Positions 1 to 6,811 of a stretch of 7,390 nt of DNA are shown in pieces (position 1 is the first letter of the stretch; every line of letters begins with the position of its first letter). The notes under the pieces were generated by a model. It was given only the letters and a program-made list of their open reading frames with translations. It was not told the origin of the DNA and did no database searches. A program made the translations under genes and the position numbers. The stretch covers positions 1 through 7,390 of the forward strand of contig JASHYV010000092.1 of the NCBI GenBank assembly GCA_030064695.1, read 5' to 3'. The DNA is from Thermoplasmata archaeon. GTDB lineage: Archaea > Thermoplasmatota > Thermoplasmata > UBA184.

Positions 1-2
1 CG

Positions 3-1316
3 CAGGTCGGGGGCAGCAACGATTTCGTCTTCGCGTTCCCGCTCGGGCTGCTGCTCCTCGGCGAGGCGGTCGGCTGGGTTCGGGACCGCCCCCTCGCGCT
101 CGGCGATGCCGCCGCCTTCGGGATCCTGCTCGGGTACTCCGCCGCGATCAACCCGGTCGGTGCCGAGTGGATCGCGCTCGCGCTCCCGATCGCCGGCCTC
201 CTCGCGCGACCGAGGTTCTCGGGCGCCGTACTCAGCTGGTTCTCCCGCTGGGCGCTCGCGATCGCGCTCGCCCTCGTCCCGATCGCGCCCACGCTGTACG
301 TGCTCGCGGAAGGCTGGGCCAGCCCCGGGTTCGTCTCGGGCGCGGGCAGCGCTCCCGCCGGGCTCCGTCCGGGGATCTCGCCGTCCCAGTTCCTCGGCAG
401 CATCGATCCGTACCTGTTCCGTCCGACCGACACGGAGCTCTCCCCGATCCCGCTCGTCCGTCTCGAGCTCGCGATCCTGTTCACCGTGGGTCTCGCCCTC
501 TTCCTCTGGGTGGGCCGGTCCGGCGCCCTGGGACGGTACCTCGAGACGGCCCGGCTGCTGCTCGTCGCCGGGGTCGCGTCGATCCTGGTGCTGCTGGCCG
601 TGCTGGTCGCCTCCGGCGCGGGCTTCGGCCCCGCCGAGCGGTTCGCCGCCCTCTCGAGCGGCGCGGAGCTCTCGCTCTGGATCTTCACGCTCTACGGGAT
701 CCTCGCCGCGCTCCCGCTCGTGCTCGTGGCCGAGATGCTCGCCCGACCGCGTCCGTCGACCGGGCCCCCGGCGGACGTCGGCGTCGCCCCTCGCTGGCGC
801 CTCGCCGGGTCGCCGGGCGCCGTCTCGCCCGTGGTGCCCTGGGCGATCGCGCTCGCGATCGTGGTGCCCGGGGCCGCGCTGACCCCGACCGCGTTGCCCG
901 TCGTGCTCGACACCTTCTACCACGACTTCGGGAACGTGAGCGCCGGAGACTTCGCGCTGCTCGAGTACGCCGGGAGCCACCTTCCGAGCGGCGCGCGTGT
1001 CCTGGTCGCCCCCGGGAGCGCCGCCCAGTTCCTGCCGGGCTACGCGGCCGACCTGGTGCTGCTCTACCCGATGGTCCCGGGCTGGCCCTGGGTCAACGCG
1101 TCGTACCGGATCGTCGTGAGCGAGCTCACGAACGGGACGCTCGCCCCGGCCGGGACCGAGGCGCTCGCGATCCTCGACGTGCAGTACATCGCCGTGACCG
1201 AGAACAACACGATCCTCTGGCCCGCGTTCGCTCCGGGTCCGCTGCTCGCGGACCCCGGCGCGTATCCGCTCCTCTTCGAGAGCGGTGACGCCTACCTGTT
1301 CCAGCGGGTCGCCTAG
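3..1316 (+). CDS. Multi-pass membrane protein, C-terminal part (5' end outside window)
   Basis: The reading frame is open from the first bases of the window to a TAG at 1314-1316, giving 437 residues with no start seen, so the gene is truncated by the window edge. Hydrophobic stretches lie near residues 9-26, 36-50, 56-68, 83-102, 154-170, 185-204, 223-245 and 277-293, suggesting about eight membrane segments in this part. A loop of roughly 50 residues separates the fourth and fifth. The last 135 or so residues are soluble-looking. They hold four N-x-S/T sequons (N311, N365, N377, N401), consistent with an extracytoplasmic, N-glycosylated domain. The pattern of many helices followed by a C-terminal domain with an 'LPSGARVLV' strand resembles GT-C-type glycosyltransferases or the polytopic 'PTPS-related' archaeal proteins, but no catalytic motif is visible, so no function is assigned. 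It converges on the oxidoreductase operon with only 7 bp between stops. The frame is sure; the family is not. Confidence 0.8.
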   Translation, partial: QVGGSNDFVFAFPLGLLLLGEAVGWVRDRPLALGDAAAFGILLGYSAAINPVGAEWIALALPIAGLLARPRFSGAVLSWFSRWALAIALALVPIAPTLYVLAEGWASPGFVSGAGSAPAGLRPGISPSQFLGSIDPYLFRPTDTELSPIPLVRLELAILFTVGLALFLWVGRSGALGRYLETARLLLVAGVASILVLLAVLVASGAGFGPAERFAALSSGAELSLWIFTLYGILAALPLVLVAEMLARPRPSTGPPADVGVAPRWRLAGSPGAVSPVVPWAIALAIVVPGAALTPTALPVVLDTFYHDFGNVSAGDFALLEYAGSHLPSGARVLVAPGSAAQFLPGYAADLVLLYPMVPGWPWVNASYRIVVSELTNGTLAPAGTEALAILDVQYIAVTENNTILWPAFAPGPLLADPGAYPLLFESGDAYLFQRVA

Positions 1317-1323
1317 GGCCGCG

Positions 1324-2223
1324 CTAGATCAGCTCGTCGAGGAACTTCCCCTTGCCCTGGATCCCCGCGGGCTGGTTCAAGAGCGGCCCGGCGGCGAGGA
1401 CCTCCTCGAGATCCTCGTAGGTCGGCCGCTCGGTCCGGTAGAAGAGGCCGATCGGGATCTTGTCGCCCCACTCGAGCGCCCGCTGCCACGCCTTCACGAT
1501 GTCCGCGGGGTCGTGGCCGGCGCTCTCGAGCTTGTAGACGCGCTGGCGGAAGAAGTCGAACGTGTTGAGCTTGTTGTAGGTCACACACGGGCTGAAGACG
1601 TCGACGAGCGCGAACCCCTTGTGCTGGATGCCGCCGGCCACCAGGTCGGTCAACTGCTTTACGTCGCCCGAGAACCCTCGGGCCACGTACGTCGCCCCCG
1701 AGGCGAGGGCGAGCGCGATCGGGTCGATCGGGGCCTCGATGACGCCGTGGGGGGTCGACTTCGTTTTCTGCCCCAGGGTCGAGGTCGGGCTCGCCTGGCC
1801 GGTCGTGAGCCCGTAGATCTGGTTGTCCATCGTCACGTAGGTGAGGTCGATGTTGCGGCGCATCGCGTGGACGAAGTGGCCCACCCCGATCCCGAACCCA
1901 TCCCCGTCGCCGCCGGTGCCGATCACGGTGAGCCCGTGGTTCGCCCAGCGGATCCCCTCCGCGACCGGGAGCGCCCGCCCGTGGATCGCGTGGAAGCCGT
2001 ACGCCGAGAGGAAGTGCGGGAGGTTCGAGGAGCAGCCGATCCCCGAGACCAGCACGACGTTGTGGCTCGGGATCTGCAGACGCTTCAGCGCGCCCTCGAC
2101 CGCCGCGACCACGCCGAAATCGCCGCAGCCCGGACACCAGGTCGGCTTGGTATCGGACTTCCCGATCACCGGGAGCGCCGGCCCCGTCGTCGTGGGGGCC
2201 CTCACCGCCGCACTATCCGCCAC
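1324..2223 (-). CDS. korB: 2-oxoacid:ferredoxin oxidoreductase, beta subunit
   Basis: This 299-residue protein is the thiamine-diphosphate and [4Fe-4S] subunit of a two-subunit 2-oxoacid:ferredoxin oxidoreductase. With the alpha subunit it converts a 2-oxoacid plus CoA to acyl-CoA, CO2 and reduced ferredoxin. Cluster cysteines are C30 and C33 (WCPGCGD), C64 (GIGCSSNLP) and C213 (FSPCVTYN). The spacing closely matches the C12/C15/C46/C197 ligands I recall for the Sulfolobus enzyme. The ThDP/Mg motif is GDGDGFGIG (105-113), continued by DNQIYGLTTGQ (133-143). The GTG start at 2223 is favoured because a site reading GGAGATGAT lies 5 nt upstream, and the gene overlaps the alpha stop by 11 bp, a sign of translational coupling. 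No ferredoxin-like delta subunit is nearby. The symbol korB follows the two-subunit 2-oxoglutarate-type family; pyruvate or broad 2-oxoacid use cannot be excluded from sequence. Confidence 0.95.
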   Translation of the reverse strand: MADSAAVRAPTTTGPALPVIGKSDTKPTWCPGCGDFGVVAAVEGALKRLQIPSHNVVLVSGIGCSSNLPHFLSAYGFHAIHGRALPVAEGIRWANHGLTVIGTGGDGDGFGIGVGHFVHAMRRNIDLTYVTMDNQIYGLTTGQASPTSTLGQKTKSTPHGVIEAPIDPIALALASGATYVARGFSGDVKQLTDLVAGGIQHKGFALVDVFSPCVTYNKLNTFDFFRQRVYKLESAGHDPADIVKAWQRALEWGDKIPIGLFYRTERPTYEDLEEVLAAGPLLNQPAGIQGKGKFLDELI

Positions 2224-3958
2224 GGTGCATCATCTCCCGTACCCGGGCCACGATCTCGTGAGGATAGAACGGTTCCCCATCGTACTTGAGCAGGCGCTCG
2301 GAGAGGTGGATGCCGGTCTCGGCCCGCAGGAGATGCCCGAACTGGCCGGAGTAGTTGGCCTCGATGAGCAGCGTCCGCTTCGTCTTCGCGAACTCCGCGA
2401 CCACCCGCTCCGCGTCGAGCGGGTAGACCGTCGGGAACCGCAGCAGGTTGGTGGCGAGCCCGCTCGCGTCGAGGACACGGCGCGCGTCCCGGACGGCCCC
2501 GATCGTGGAGCCCCAAGCGACGAGCGTGAGCGGGGCGTCGGCCGGTCCCTCCCAGACGGGGGGTTCCGCGTCGCGGACGAGACCCTTCAGCTTCCGCATC
2601 CGCTTGTCCATCATGTGCTGCCGCTCGGCGACCCAGATCGGGATCCCGGACTTCACGTCCGAGACCAGGTGCCCCTTCTCGTCATGCTCGTCGGAGCCGG
2701 CGACGAAGTTGAGCCCCGGCTGCCCGGGGATCGCCCGGGGCGAGACCCCGGAGTCGGTGTACTGGTAGCGCTTGTAGTCGTGCCCGTTCGGCTGGACCGC
2801 GAAGAGCGACGGGACCGCCACGTCGAGCGGAAAGTCCGACCGGTCCGCCGTCATGTGGCTCTCGGAGAGGTGGAGGTCGCTCGCCAGCAGCACCGGCGTC
2901 TGCCAGTCCTCGGCGAGCTGGAACGCCCGGGTCGTGTACCGGTACGCCTCCGCCGGGTTCGAGGGGGCGAGGATCGCACGCGGGAACTCCCCCTGCCCCG
3001 CGCCGAGCATCAGGTTGAGGTCGCCCTGCTCCGTCTTGGTCGGGAGGCCCGTCGACGGGCCCGAGCGCTGCGACTCCACGACGACGAGCGGGGTCTCGGT
3101 CATCCCCGCCATGCCCAGGGCCTCGACCATCAGGGAAAAGCCGCCGCCGCTGGTCGCCGTCATCGCGCGGACGCCGCCGAACGACGCGCCGATGGCCATG
3201 TTGATCGCGGCCAGCTCGTCCTCGGCCTGCTTCACGACCACCCCCGCCTCCTTGTCGTGGGCGGCCATCCAGTGCATGATCGAGGAGGCCGGGGTCATCG
3301 GGTACTGGGCGAGGAACTTGCAGCCGCCCGCGACCGCACCAAGAGCGATCGCCTGGTTGCCGGTGAGGAGCAGCTTCGGCTCGCCGGCCTTCCCCGGAGC
3401 GTTCGGGTGGACGCTCGCGTGCTCCTGGGCGAACTTGTAGCCGGCCTCGCTCGCGCCCAGGTTCCAGGTCACGACGTCGCCGGCCTTCCGTCCGAACGAG
3501 TCGGTCAACACCTGGTGCAGCACGTCGAGCGGGATGCCGCCCAGGAAGGCCGCCGCCCCCATCCCGGCGGCGTTCTGCAGGATCGACTGGCTCGTGTACT
3601 TCCGGGCGATCTCCAGCGTCGGCACGCCGAGCGCCGTCACTCCGACCGGCATCTCGCCCGCCTGGAACTTTTCGGGGTCGTAGATGATCGTGCCGCCCGG
3701 CCGGACATCGACCTTGTGGACGTCCACCGTCTGCTTGTCGAGCGCGTACAGCACGTCCGTGCCGTCCCCCTGGGAGTAGATCGCCTCCCGGCTCGCCCGC
3801 GCCTGGTACCAGACGTGGCCGCCCCGGATCACCGACTGGTACTCGTTGAGCCCGAAGACGTGGAGGCCCATCCTCGAGTAGCTGCGCGCGATCCCCTCGC
3901 CGACCGAGGCGATGCCGTCGCCGGCCTGGCCACCGGCCCGGACGGAGAGCTCGACCAT
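2213..3958 (-). CDS. korA: 2-oxoacid:ferredoxin oxidoreductase, alpha subunit (gamma-alpha fusion)
   Basis: This 581-residue protein carries the fused gamma and alpha domains typical of two-subunit archaeal and aerobic bacterial enzymes. The gamma domain covers about residues 1-185 and opens with GGQAGDGI (9-16), followed by the conserved segment around NEYQSVIRGGH (38-48). The alpha part starts near 197 with LLTGNQAIALGA. It then shows YPMTP (219-223), the counterpart of the family's YPITP substrate motif, and SQRSGPSTGLPT (296-307), whose Arg298 lies in the conserved QR-x-GPSTG region that contacts substrate and CoA. A C-terminal alpha/beta domain begins near 476. The ATG at 3958 is preferred over an out-of-frame ATG at 3971 because a TATA-like box is centred 27 nt upstream, fitting a leaderless transcript. 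The beta gene follows with an 11-bp overlap. Substrate preference (2-oxoglutarate, pyruvate or both) cannot be read from the motifs. Ile to Met in YPITP is a mild variation. Confidence 0.95.
   Translation of the reverse strand: MVELSVRAGGQAGDGIASVGEGIARSYSRMGLHVFGLNEYQSVIRGGHVWYQARASREAIYSQGDGTDVLYALDKQTVDVHKVDVRPGGTIIYDPEKFQAGEMPVGVTALGVPTLEIARKYTSQSILQNAAGMGAAAFLGGIPLDVLHQVLTDSFGRKAGDVVTWNLGASEAGYKFAQEHASVHPNAPGKAGEPKLLLTGNQAIALGAVAGGCKFLAQYPMTPASSIMHWMAAHDKEAGVVVKQAEDELAAINMAIGASFGGVRAMTATSGGGFSLMVEALGMAGMTETPLVVVESQRSGPSTGLPTKTEQGDLNLMLGAGQGEFPRAILAPSNPAEAYRYTTRAFQLAEDWQTPVLLASDLHLSESHMTADRSDFPLDVAVPSLFAVQPNGHDYKRYQYTDSGVSPRAIPGQPGLNFVAGSDEHDEKGHLVSDVKSGIPIWVAERQHMMDKRMRKLKGLVRDAEPPVWEGPADAPLTLVAWGSTIGAVRDARRVLDASGLATNLLRFPTVYPLDAERVVAEFAKTKRTLLIEANYSGQFGHLLRAETGIHLSERLLKYDGEPFYPHEIVARVREMMHRGG
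2229..2237 (-). promoter_or_regulatory. Ribosome binding site of the oxidoreductase beta gene
   Basis: On the minus strand the bases read GGAGATGAT, one mismatch from GGAGGTGAT, the complement of an archaeal 16S rRNA 3' end. It ends 5 nt before the GTG at 2223 and lies inside the last codons of the alpha gene. This supports GTG as the true start and coupled translation of the two subunits. Confidence 0.75.
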
Positions 3959-3981
3959 CGACGGTTTCCATCGACCGTTCG

Positions 3982-3988
3982 TATTAAG
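3982..3988 (-). promoter_or_regulatory. TATA-like box for the oxidoreductase operon
   Basis: The minus strand reads CTTAATA within a very GC-rich surround, centred 27 nt before the ATG at 3958. That is the usual TATA-to-start distance in archaea, so the transcript is probably leaderless; no convincing ribosome site precedes the ATG. It also decides between two ATGs 13 nt apart: the upstream one would be only 14 nt from the box. Confidence 0.6.
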
Positions 3989-4017
3989 CCGTTATGTCAC
4001 GCGGGCCCGTGGGCAAG

Positions 4018-4024
4018 CCTTAGA
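4018..4024 (+). promoter_or_regulatory. TATA-like box for moaD-moaE
   Basis: The plus strand reads CCTTAGA, preceded by GGGCAAG as a possible BRE. It is centred about 27 nt before the GTG at 4048, again the spacing of a leaderless archaeal promoter. The element is weak as a TATA box (the A/T core is short), so the call rests mainly on position. It shares the 89-bp divergent region with the oxidoreductase promoter. Confidence 0.4.
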
Positions 4025-4028
4025 GCCG

Positions 4029-4045
4029 CCCGTCGGTCCGACGGG
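4029..4045. promoter_or_regulatory. Perfect 17-bp palindrome before moaD, candidate operator
   Basis: The bases CCCGTCGG and CCGACGGG form a perfect inverted repeat of 8-bp arms around a single T. It ends 2 nt before the moaD GTG and sits between the TATA-like box and the start codon, over the expected transcription start. This is where a dimeric archaeal repressor would block polymerase. In RNA the one-base centre makes a tight hairpin less likely, though a shorter stem with a three-base loop is possible. Chance occurrence in GC-rich DNA is the main alternative. Confidence 0.45.
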
Positions 4046-4047
4046 GC

Positions 4048-4308
4048 GTGCCGGCGACGGCCGTGACGGTGCTCTTCTTCGGGCCGGCCCGGGAACAAGT
4101 GGGCCGCGCGCGCGTGCCCTGGCCGGCGCCGGCGGCGGGACTCCCCGCCCGGGAGCTGGTCGCCGCTCTCGCGGACCGGTACCCCCGGGTCGCGCCGACC
4201 CTGCGGGTCAGCCGGTTCGTGCGGAACGGGGAGTACCTGCGCTCGCTCGCGATCCGGGTACGCCCCGGGGACGAGTTCGCCGTCCATCCTCCCTACGGAG
4301 GTGGCTGA
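4048..4308 (+). CDS. moaD: Molybdopterin synthase small subunit MoaD (ubiquitin-like sulfur carrier)
   Basis: This 86-residue protein has the size and pattern of MoaD. It opens with a beta strand and the conserved VTVLFFGPAREQVG (residues 6-19) and ends with Gly-Gly-Gly. The final glycine of the di-Gly tail is adenylated by a MoeB/UbaA-type enzyme and converted to a thiocarboxylate. MoaD then delivers sulfur inside the MoaD-MoaE heterotetramer to cyclic pyranopterin monophosphate, making molybdopterin. In archaea MoaD-like proteins can also act as protein modifiers (SAMPs). The neighbouring moaE favours the cofactor role. The start is GTG at 4048, placed about 27 nt after a TATA-like element and 3 bp after a palindrome, so the message is probably leaderless. 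The last codons double as the ribosome site of moaE. No moaA, moaC, moeA or moeB is in the window. Confidence 0.92.
   Translation: MPATAVTVLFFGPAREQVGRARVPWPAPAAGLPARELVAALADRYPRVAPTLRVSRFVRNGEYLRSLAIRVRPGDEFAVHPPYGGG
4297..4303 (+). promoter_or_regulatory. Ribosome binding site of moaE, inside the moaD Gly-Gly codons
   Basis: GGAGGTG is a full archaeal Shine-Dalgarno core, 6 nt before a GTG at 4310. It is made of the codons for the last glycines of MoaD. It places the moaE start at 4310, not at the in-frame GTG at 4301, which lies within the site itself. Confidence 0.8.
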
Positions 4309-4309
4309 C

Positions 4310-4750
4310 GTGTCGGTCCGCCTGTCCGCGCGACCGCTCGAGTTCGCGCGGGCCCTGAAGGAGCTGGACGGTCCCGGCCTCGGGGGCATCGTGGCCTTCG
4401 CGGGCCGGGTCCGACCGGACCGCGTCGAGGCCGGGCCGGTGGTGGCGCTCGAGTACGACGCCCACACCCGGCTCGCCCGGGCCCGGCTGCTCGAGCTCGA
4501 GCGGGAGGCGCGTCGGCGCTACGGAGCGCGTCGCGTGGTCCTGTGGCACCGGGTGGGCCGCGTTCCGGTGGGCGGGGTCGCGGTCATCGTCGGCGTGGCG
4601 ACGCCGCATCGAGCCCAGGCGTTCGCTGCCGCCCAGTACCTGATCGACGCGCTGAAGGCGACGGCCCCGATCTGGAAGACGGATCGAGCACGACCCGCGC
4701 GTCGACGGCGACCACGCCCTCGCCCGCGGGCCGCACGATCAGCGGATTGA
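4310..4750 (+). CDS. moaE: Molybdopterin synthase catalytic subunit MoaE
   Basis: This protein of 146 residues (149 if started at GTG 4301) is the large subunit of molybdopterin synthase, which inserts two sulfurs into cyclic pyranopterin monophosphate using MoaD thiocarboxylate. Family motifs are FAGRVR (residues 30-35; Arg35 matches E. coli Arg39), ATPHR (97-101) and LIDALKATAPIWK (111-123). Lys116 and Lys123 correspond to the essential Lys119 and Lys126 of E. coli. The start at 4310 follows a GGAGGTG site by 6 nt and lies one base after the moaD stop, so the two are co-translated. After IWKTD the family similarity ends. The remaining 21 residues contain ten arginines and are encoded antisense to the end of the acyl-CoA synthetase gene. 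E. coli MoaE also continues about 24 residues beyond its last lysine, but with unrelated sequence. The assignment is sure; the natural C-terminus is not. Confidence 0.9.
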   Translation: MSVRLSARPLEFARALKELDGPGLGGIVAFAGRVRPDRVEAGPVVALEYDAHTRLARARLLELEREARRRYGARRVVLWHRVGRVPVGGVAVIVGVATPHRAQAFAAAQYLIDALKATAPIWKTDRARPARRRRPRPRPRAARSAD

Positions 4751-6803
4751 GGTCCATCTCGGCGAGCTGCGGGAGCTCGGTCGCCATCTGCCCCACCCGC
4801 TCGACCGTCTCAGCGAGCGCGGCCACGTCGCTCGGCGGCTCTCCGCGGACGCCCTCCAGGAGCGGATAGGCCCGGACCGATCGGATCATCGCCCGGGCAT
4901 CCTCGGCCGAGAGCGGCGCCAGTCGGAACGTGACGTCGCGGAGCGTCTCGACGTAGACCCCTCCCAGCCCGAAGACGACGACGGGACCGAATCCCGGATC
5001 GCGCTGCACGCCGATCAGCACCTCCTTGCCGGTGGGGACCTGCGCCTCGATCTCGAAGCCCTCGATCCGAGCGTTCGGCGCCTGCGACCGGAGCCGATCC
5101 TGCATCCGGTCCCAGGCCGCCCCAAGCTGATCCGCGTCGCGGATCCCGAGCTCGACCCCGCCCACGTCGGTCTTGTGGGAGATGTCCGGCGACGCGACCT
5201 TGAGCACGACCGGGTAGCCCACCGCCTCGGCGGCCCGCGGCGCCTCGGACCGCTCCCGGACGCGGGCGACCTTCGGGAATCGCACGCCGTACGCCTCGAG
5301 GAGGTCGCGGGCCGAGTACTCGGGGAGGACGGTCGCTCCCGCTCGGCGCGCCCGGGCGATCGCGCCGCGGACCCGCGCCCGGTCGACGGGAAACCGCCGG
5401 GGCGGGGACCGGGGCGCGACCCGCCAGGCGTGGTATCGGGCCAGGTGGCCCAACCCTTCCACGGCCTCCTCGGGGAACGTGAACGTCGGGACCCCCTGCC
5501 CCTCGAGGTCCCCCACCTCGCGGGAGAGGTCGGTGAGCCCGAAGAGGCACGCCGCGACCGCCTTCTTCGTCCGGCGGCGCGCCTCCAGGATCGCCGACTC
5601 GGCCGCGGCGGCGGTGAGGGTCCCGGTGGGCGTGGCGATCACGAGAGCCCCGTCGACCTCCCGGGCCGGCAGCGCCGCGCGGAGCGCGGCCTCGTACTGC
5701 GCGGGCCCCGCGTCGGCGGTCATGTCGAGCGGATTCGAGATCGAGGACGACGGCGAGAGCTTCGCCCGCAGCCGGTGCCGGATCGACTCCGGGAGCACGG
5801 ATAGGGAGAGCCCCTGGCGGGCGGCCGCGTCGGCGGCGACGATGCCAGGGCCGCCGGAGTTGGTCACGATCAGGAGGCGGGGGCCGGCGACGCCGACACC
5901 GGAGGCGAAGATCTTCGCCGCGCGGAACAGCTCGCCGATCGAGTCGGCCCGCAGGACGCCGGACTGGGCGAAGAGAGCGTCGAAGAGCTGATCGTGGCTC
6001 GACTGGGCCAGCGACCCGGTGTGGCTCCGGGCGGCTCGCTCCCCGGCGGGGGTCCGGCCGCTCTTGATGACGAGCACCGGCTTCGTCGCCGTGACCGCTC
6101 GGGCCGCGTCGAGGAACGCCCGTCCGTTCGCGAGGCTCTCGACGTAGAGGAGGATCACCTGGGTCGCCGCATCGTCGGCGAGGGAGCGCAGGAGATCGTT
6201 CTCGTCGATCCCGGCCCGGTTCCCCACCGACACGAATCGGGAGAAGCCGATCCGCTCGGCGATGCCGTACTGCAGGATGCCGGCGCAGAGGGCGCCGCTC
6301 TGGGACACGAAGGCGATGTTGCCCCGGGGCGGGAGCGCCTCGCTGAACGTCGCGTTGAGGCTCACCGCGGGGTCCGTGTTCAGGAGTCCGAAACAGTTGG
6401 GGCCCACGAGCGCGAGGCCGTGCCGGCGGCTCGCCGCGACGAGCTCCCGCTCGCGCCGGATCCCCTCGCCGCCGACCTCGCCGAAGCCGGACGAGATCAC
6501 GATGACGCCGCGGGTCCCGGCCCGGCCCAGCTCGTCGACGATCGCCGGCACCTCGGGGGCCGGCACGATCACGATCGCGAGCTCGGCCACGTCCGGGAGG
6601 CGCCCGACGTGGGGGTAGCAGCGGACCCCCGAGACGCTCTCCCAGCGCGGGTTCACCGGGTACGCGACGCCCCGGAAGCCGGCGCGGATCACGTTCCGGA
6701 ACAGGCTCTCCCCGACAGTGCCCGGCCGATTCGAGGCGCCGATCACCGCGACGGACTTGGGCTCGAACAACTCGCCGAGCCGACCCCGCTCTCCGCCGCC
6801 CAT
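4584..6803 (-). CDS. acd: ADP-forming acetyl/acyl-CoA synthetase, fused alpha-beta
   Basis: This 739-residue protein is the single-chain NDP-forming acyl-CoA ligase: acyl-CoA + ADP + Pi to acid + CoA + ATP, the ATP-yielding last step of archaeal fermentation. Domains in order: CoA-binding Rossmann fold with VAVIGASNRPGTVG (18-31); succinyl-CoA-ligase-like domains with PNCFG (135-139) and the catalytic histidine H261 in RSHTGSLAQS; a third ligase domain to about 450; and an ATP-grasp domain (about 490-706) with the second phospho-histidine H543 in DISHKTDVGGV and the FGLGGVYVE loop (611-619). The ATG at 6803 directly precedes the conserved N-terminus and has a GAGGCGATC site 8 nt upstream. An in-frame extension to 7079 would run antisense through mrp and is rejected. 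Similarity ends at VDARVVLD (700-707). The last 32 residues are Ser/Arg/Pro-rich and antisense to moaE. The acyl substrate (acetate, branched, aryl or dicarboxylic) cannot be told. Confidence 0.93.
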   Translation of the reverse strand: MGGGERGRLGELFEPKSVAVIGASNRPGTVGESLFRNVIRAGFRGVAYPVNPRWESVSGVRCYPHVGRLPDVAELAIVIVPAPEVPAIVDELGRAGTRGVIVISSGFGEVGGEGIRRERELVAASRRHGLALVGPNCFGLLNTDPAVSLNATFSEALPPRGNIAFVSQSGALCAGILQYGIAERIGFSRFVSVGNRAGIDENDLLRSLADDAATQVILLYVESLANGRAFLDAARAVTATKPVLVIKSGRTPAGERAARSHTGSLAQSSHDQLFDALFAQSGVLRADSIGELFRAAKIFASGVGVAGPRLLIVTNSGGPGIVAADAAARQGLSLSVLPESIRHRLRAKLSPSSSISNPLDMTADAGPAQYEAALRAALPAREVDGALVIATPTGTLTAAAAESAILEARRRTKKAVAACLFGLTDLSREVGDLEGQGVPTFTFPEEAVEGLGHLARYHAWRVAPRSPPRRFPVDRARVRGAIARARRAGATVLPEYSARDLLEAYGVRFPKVARVRERSEAPRAAEAVGYPVVLKVASPDISHKTDVGGVELGIRDADQLGAAWDRMQDRLRSQAPNARIEGFEIEAQVPTGKEVLIGVQRDPGFGPVVVFGLGGVYVETLRDVTFRLAPLSAEDARAMIRSVRAYPLLEGVRGEPPSDVAALAETVERVGQMATELPQLAEMDLNPLIVRPAGEGVVAVDARVVLDPSSRSGPSPSARRSGTGRQRTPGLDAASPRRR

Positions 6804-6811
6804 CGCCGGTG

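Noticed and set aside
167..1288. Long plus-strand frames (including 106-882) overlapping the membrane protein
   Set aside because: The products are Arg/Ser/Pro low-complexity. The frame ending at 1316 has coherent hydrophobic segments and is open from the window edge.
1314..1326. A terminator between the converging membrane protein and oxidoreductase genes
   Set aside because: Only 7 bp separate the stops, and there is no T-run or hairpin. Termination must occur inside the opposing gene or without a visible signal.
1841..4066. A 741-codon open frame on the plus strand, opposite the oxidoreductase genes
   Set aside because: Its Arg/Asp/Pro/His-rich, motif-free product is what GC-rich coding DNA gives when read antisense, and the minus strand carries two clearly conserved subunits.
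4301..4303. GTG at 4301 as the moaE start
   Set aside because: It lies inside the GGAGGTG ribosome site. The GTG at 4310 has proper spacing and gives an N-terminus (SVRLSARPLEF) that fits the family.
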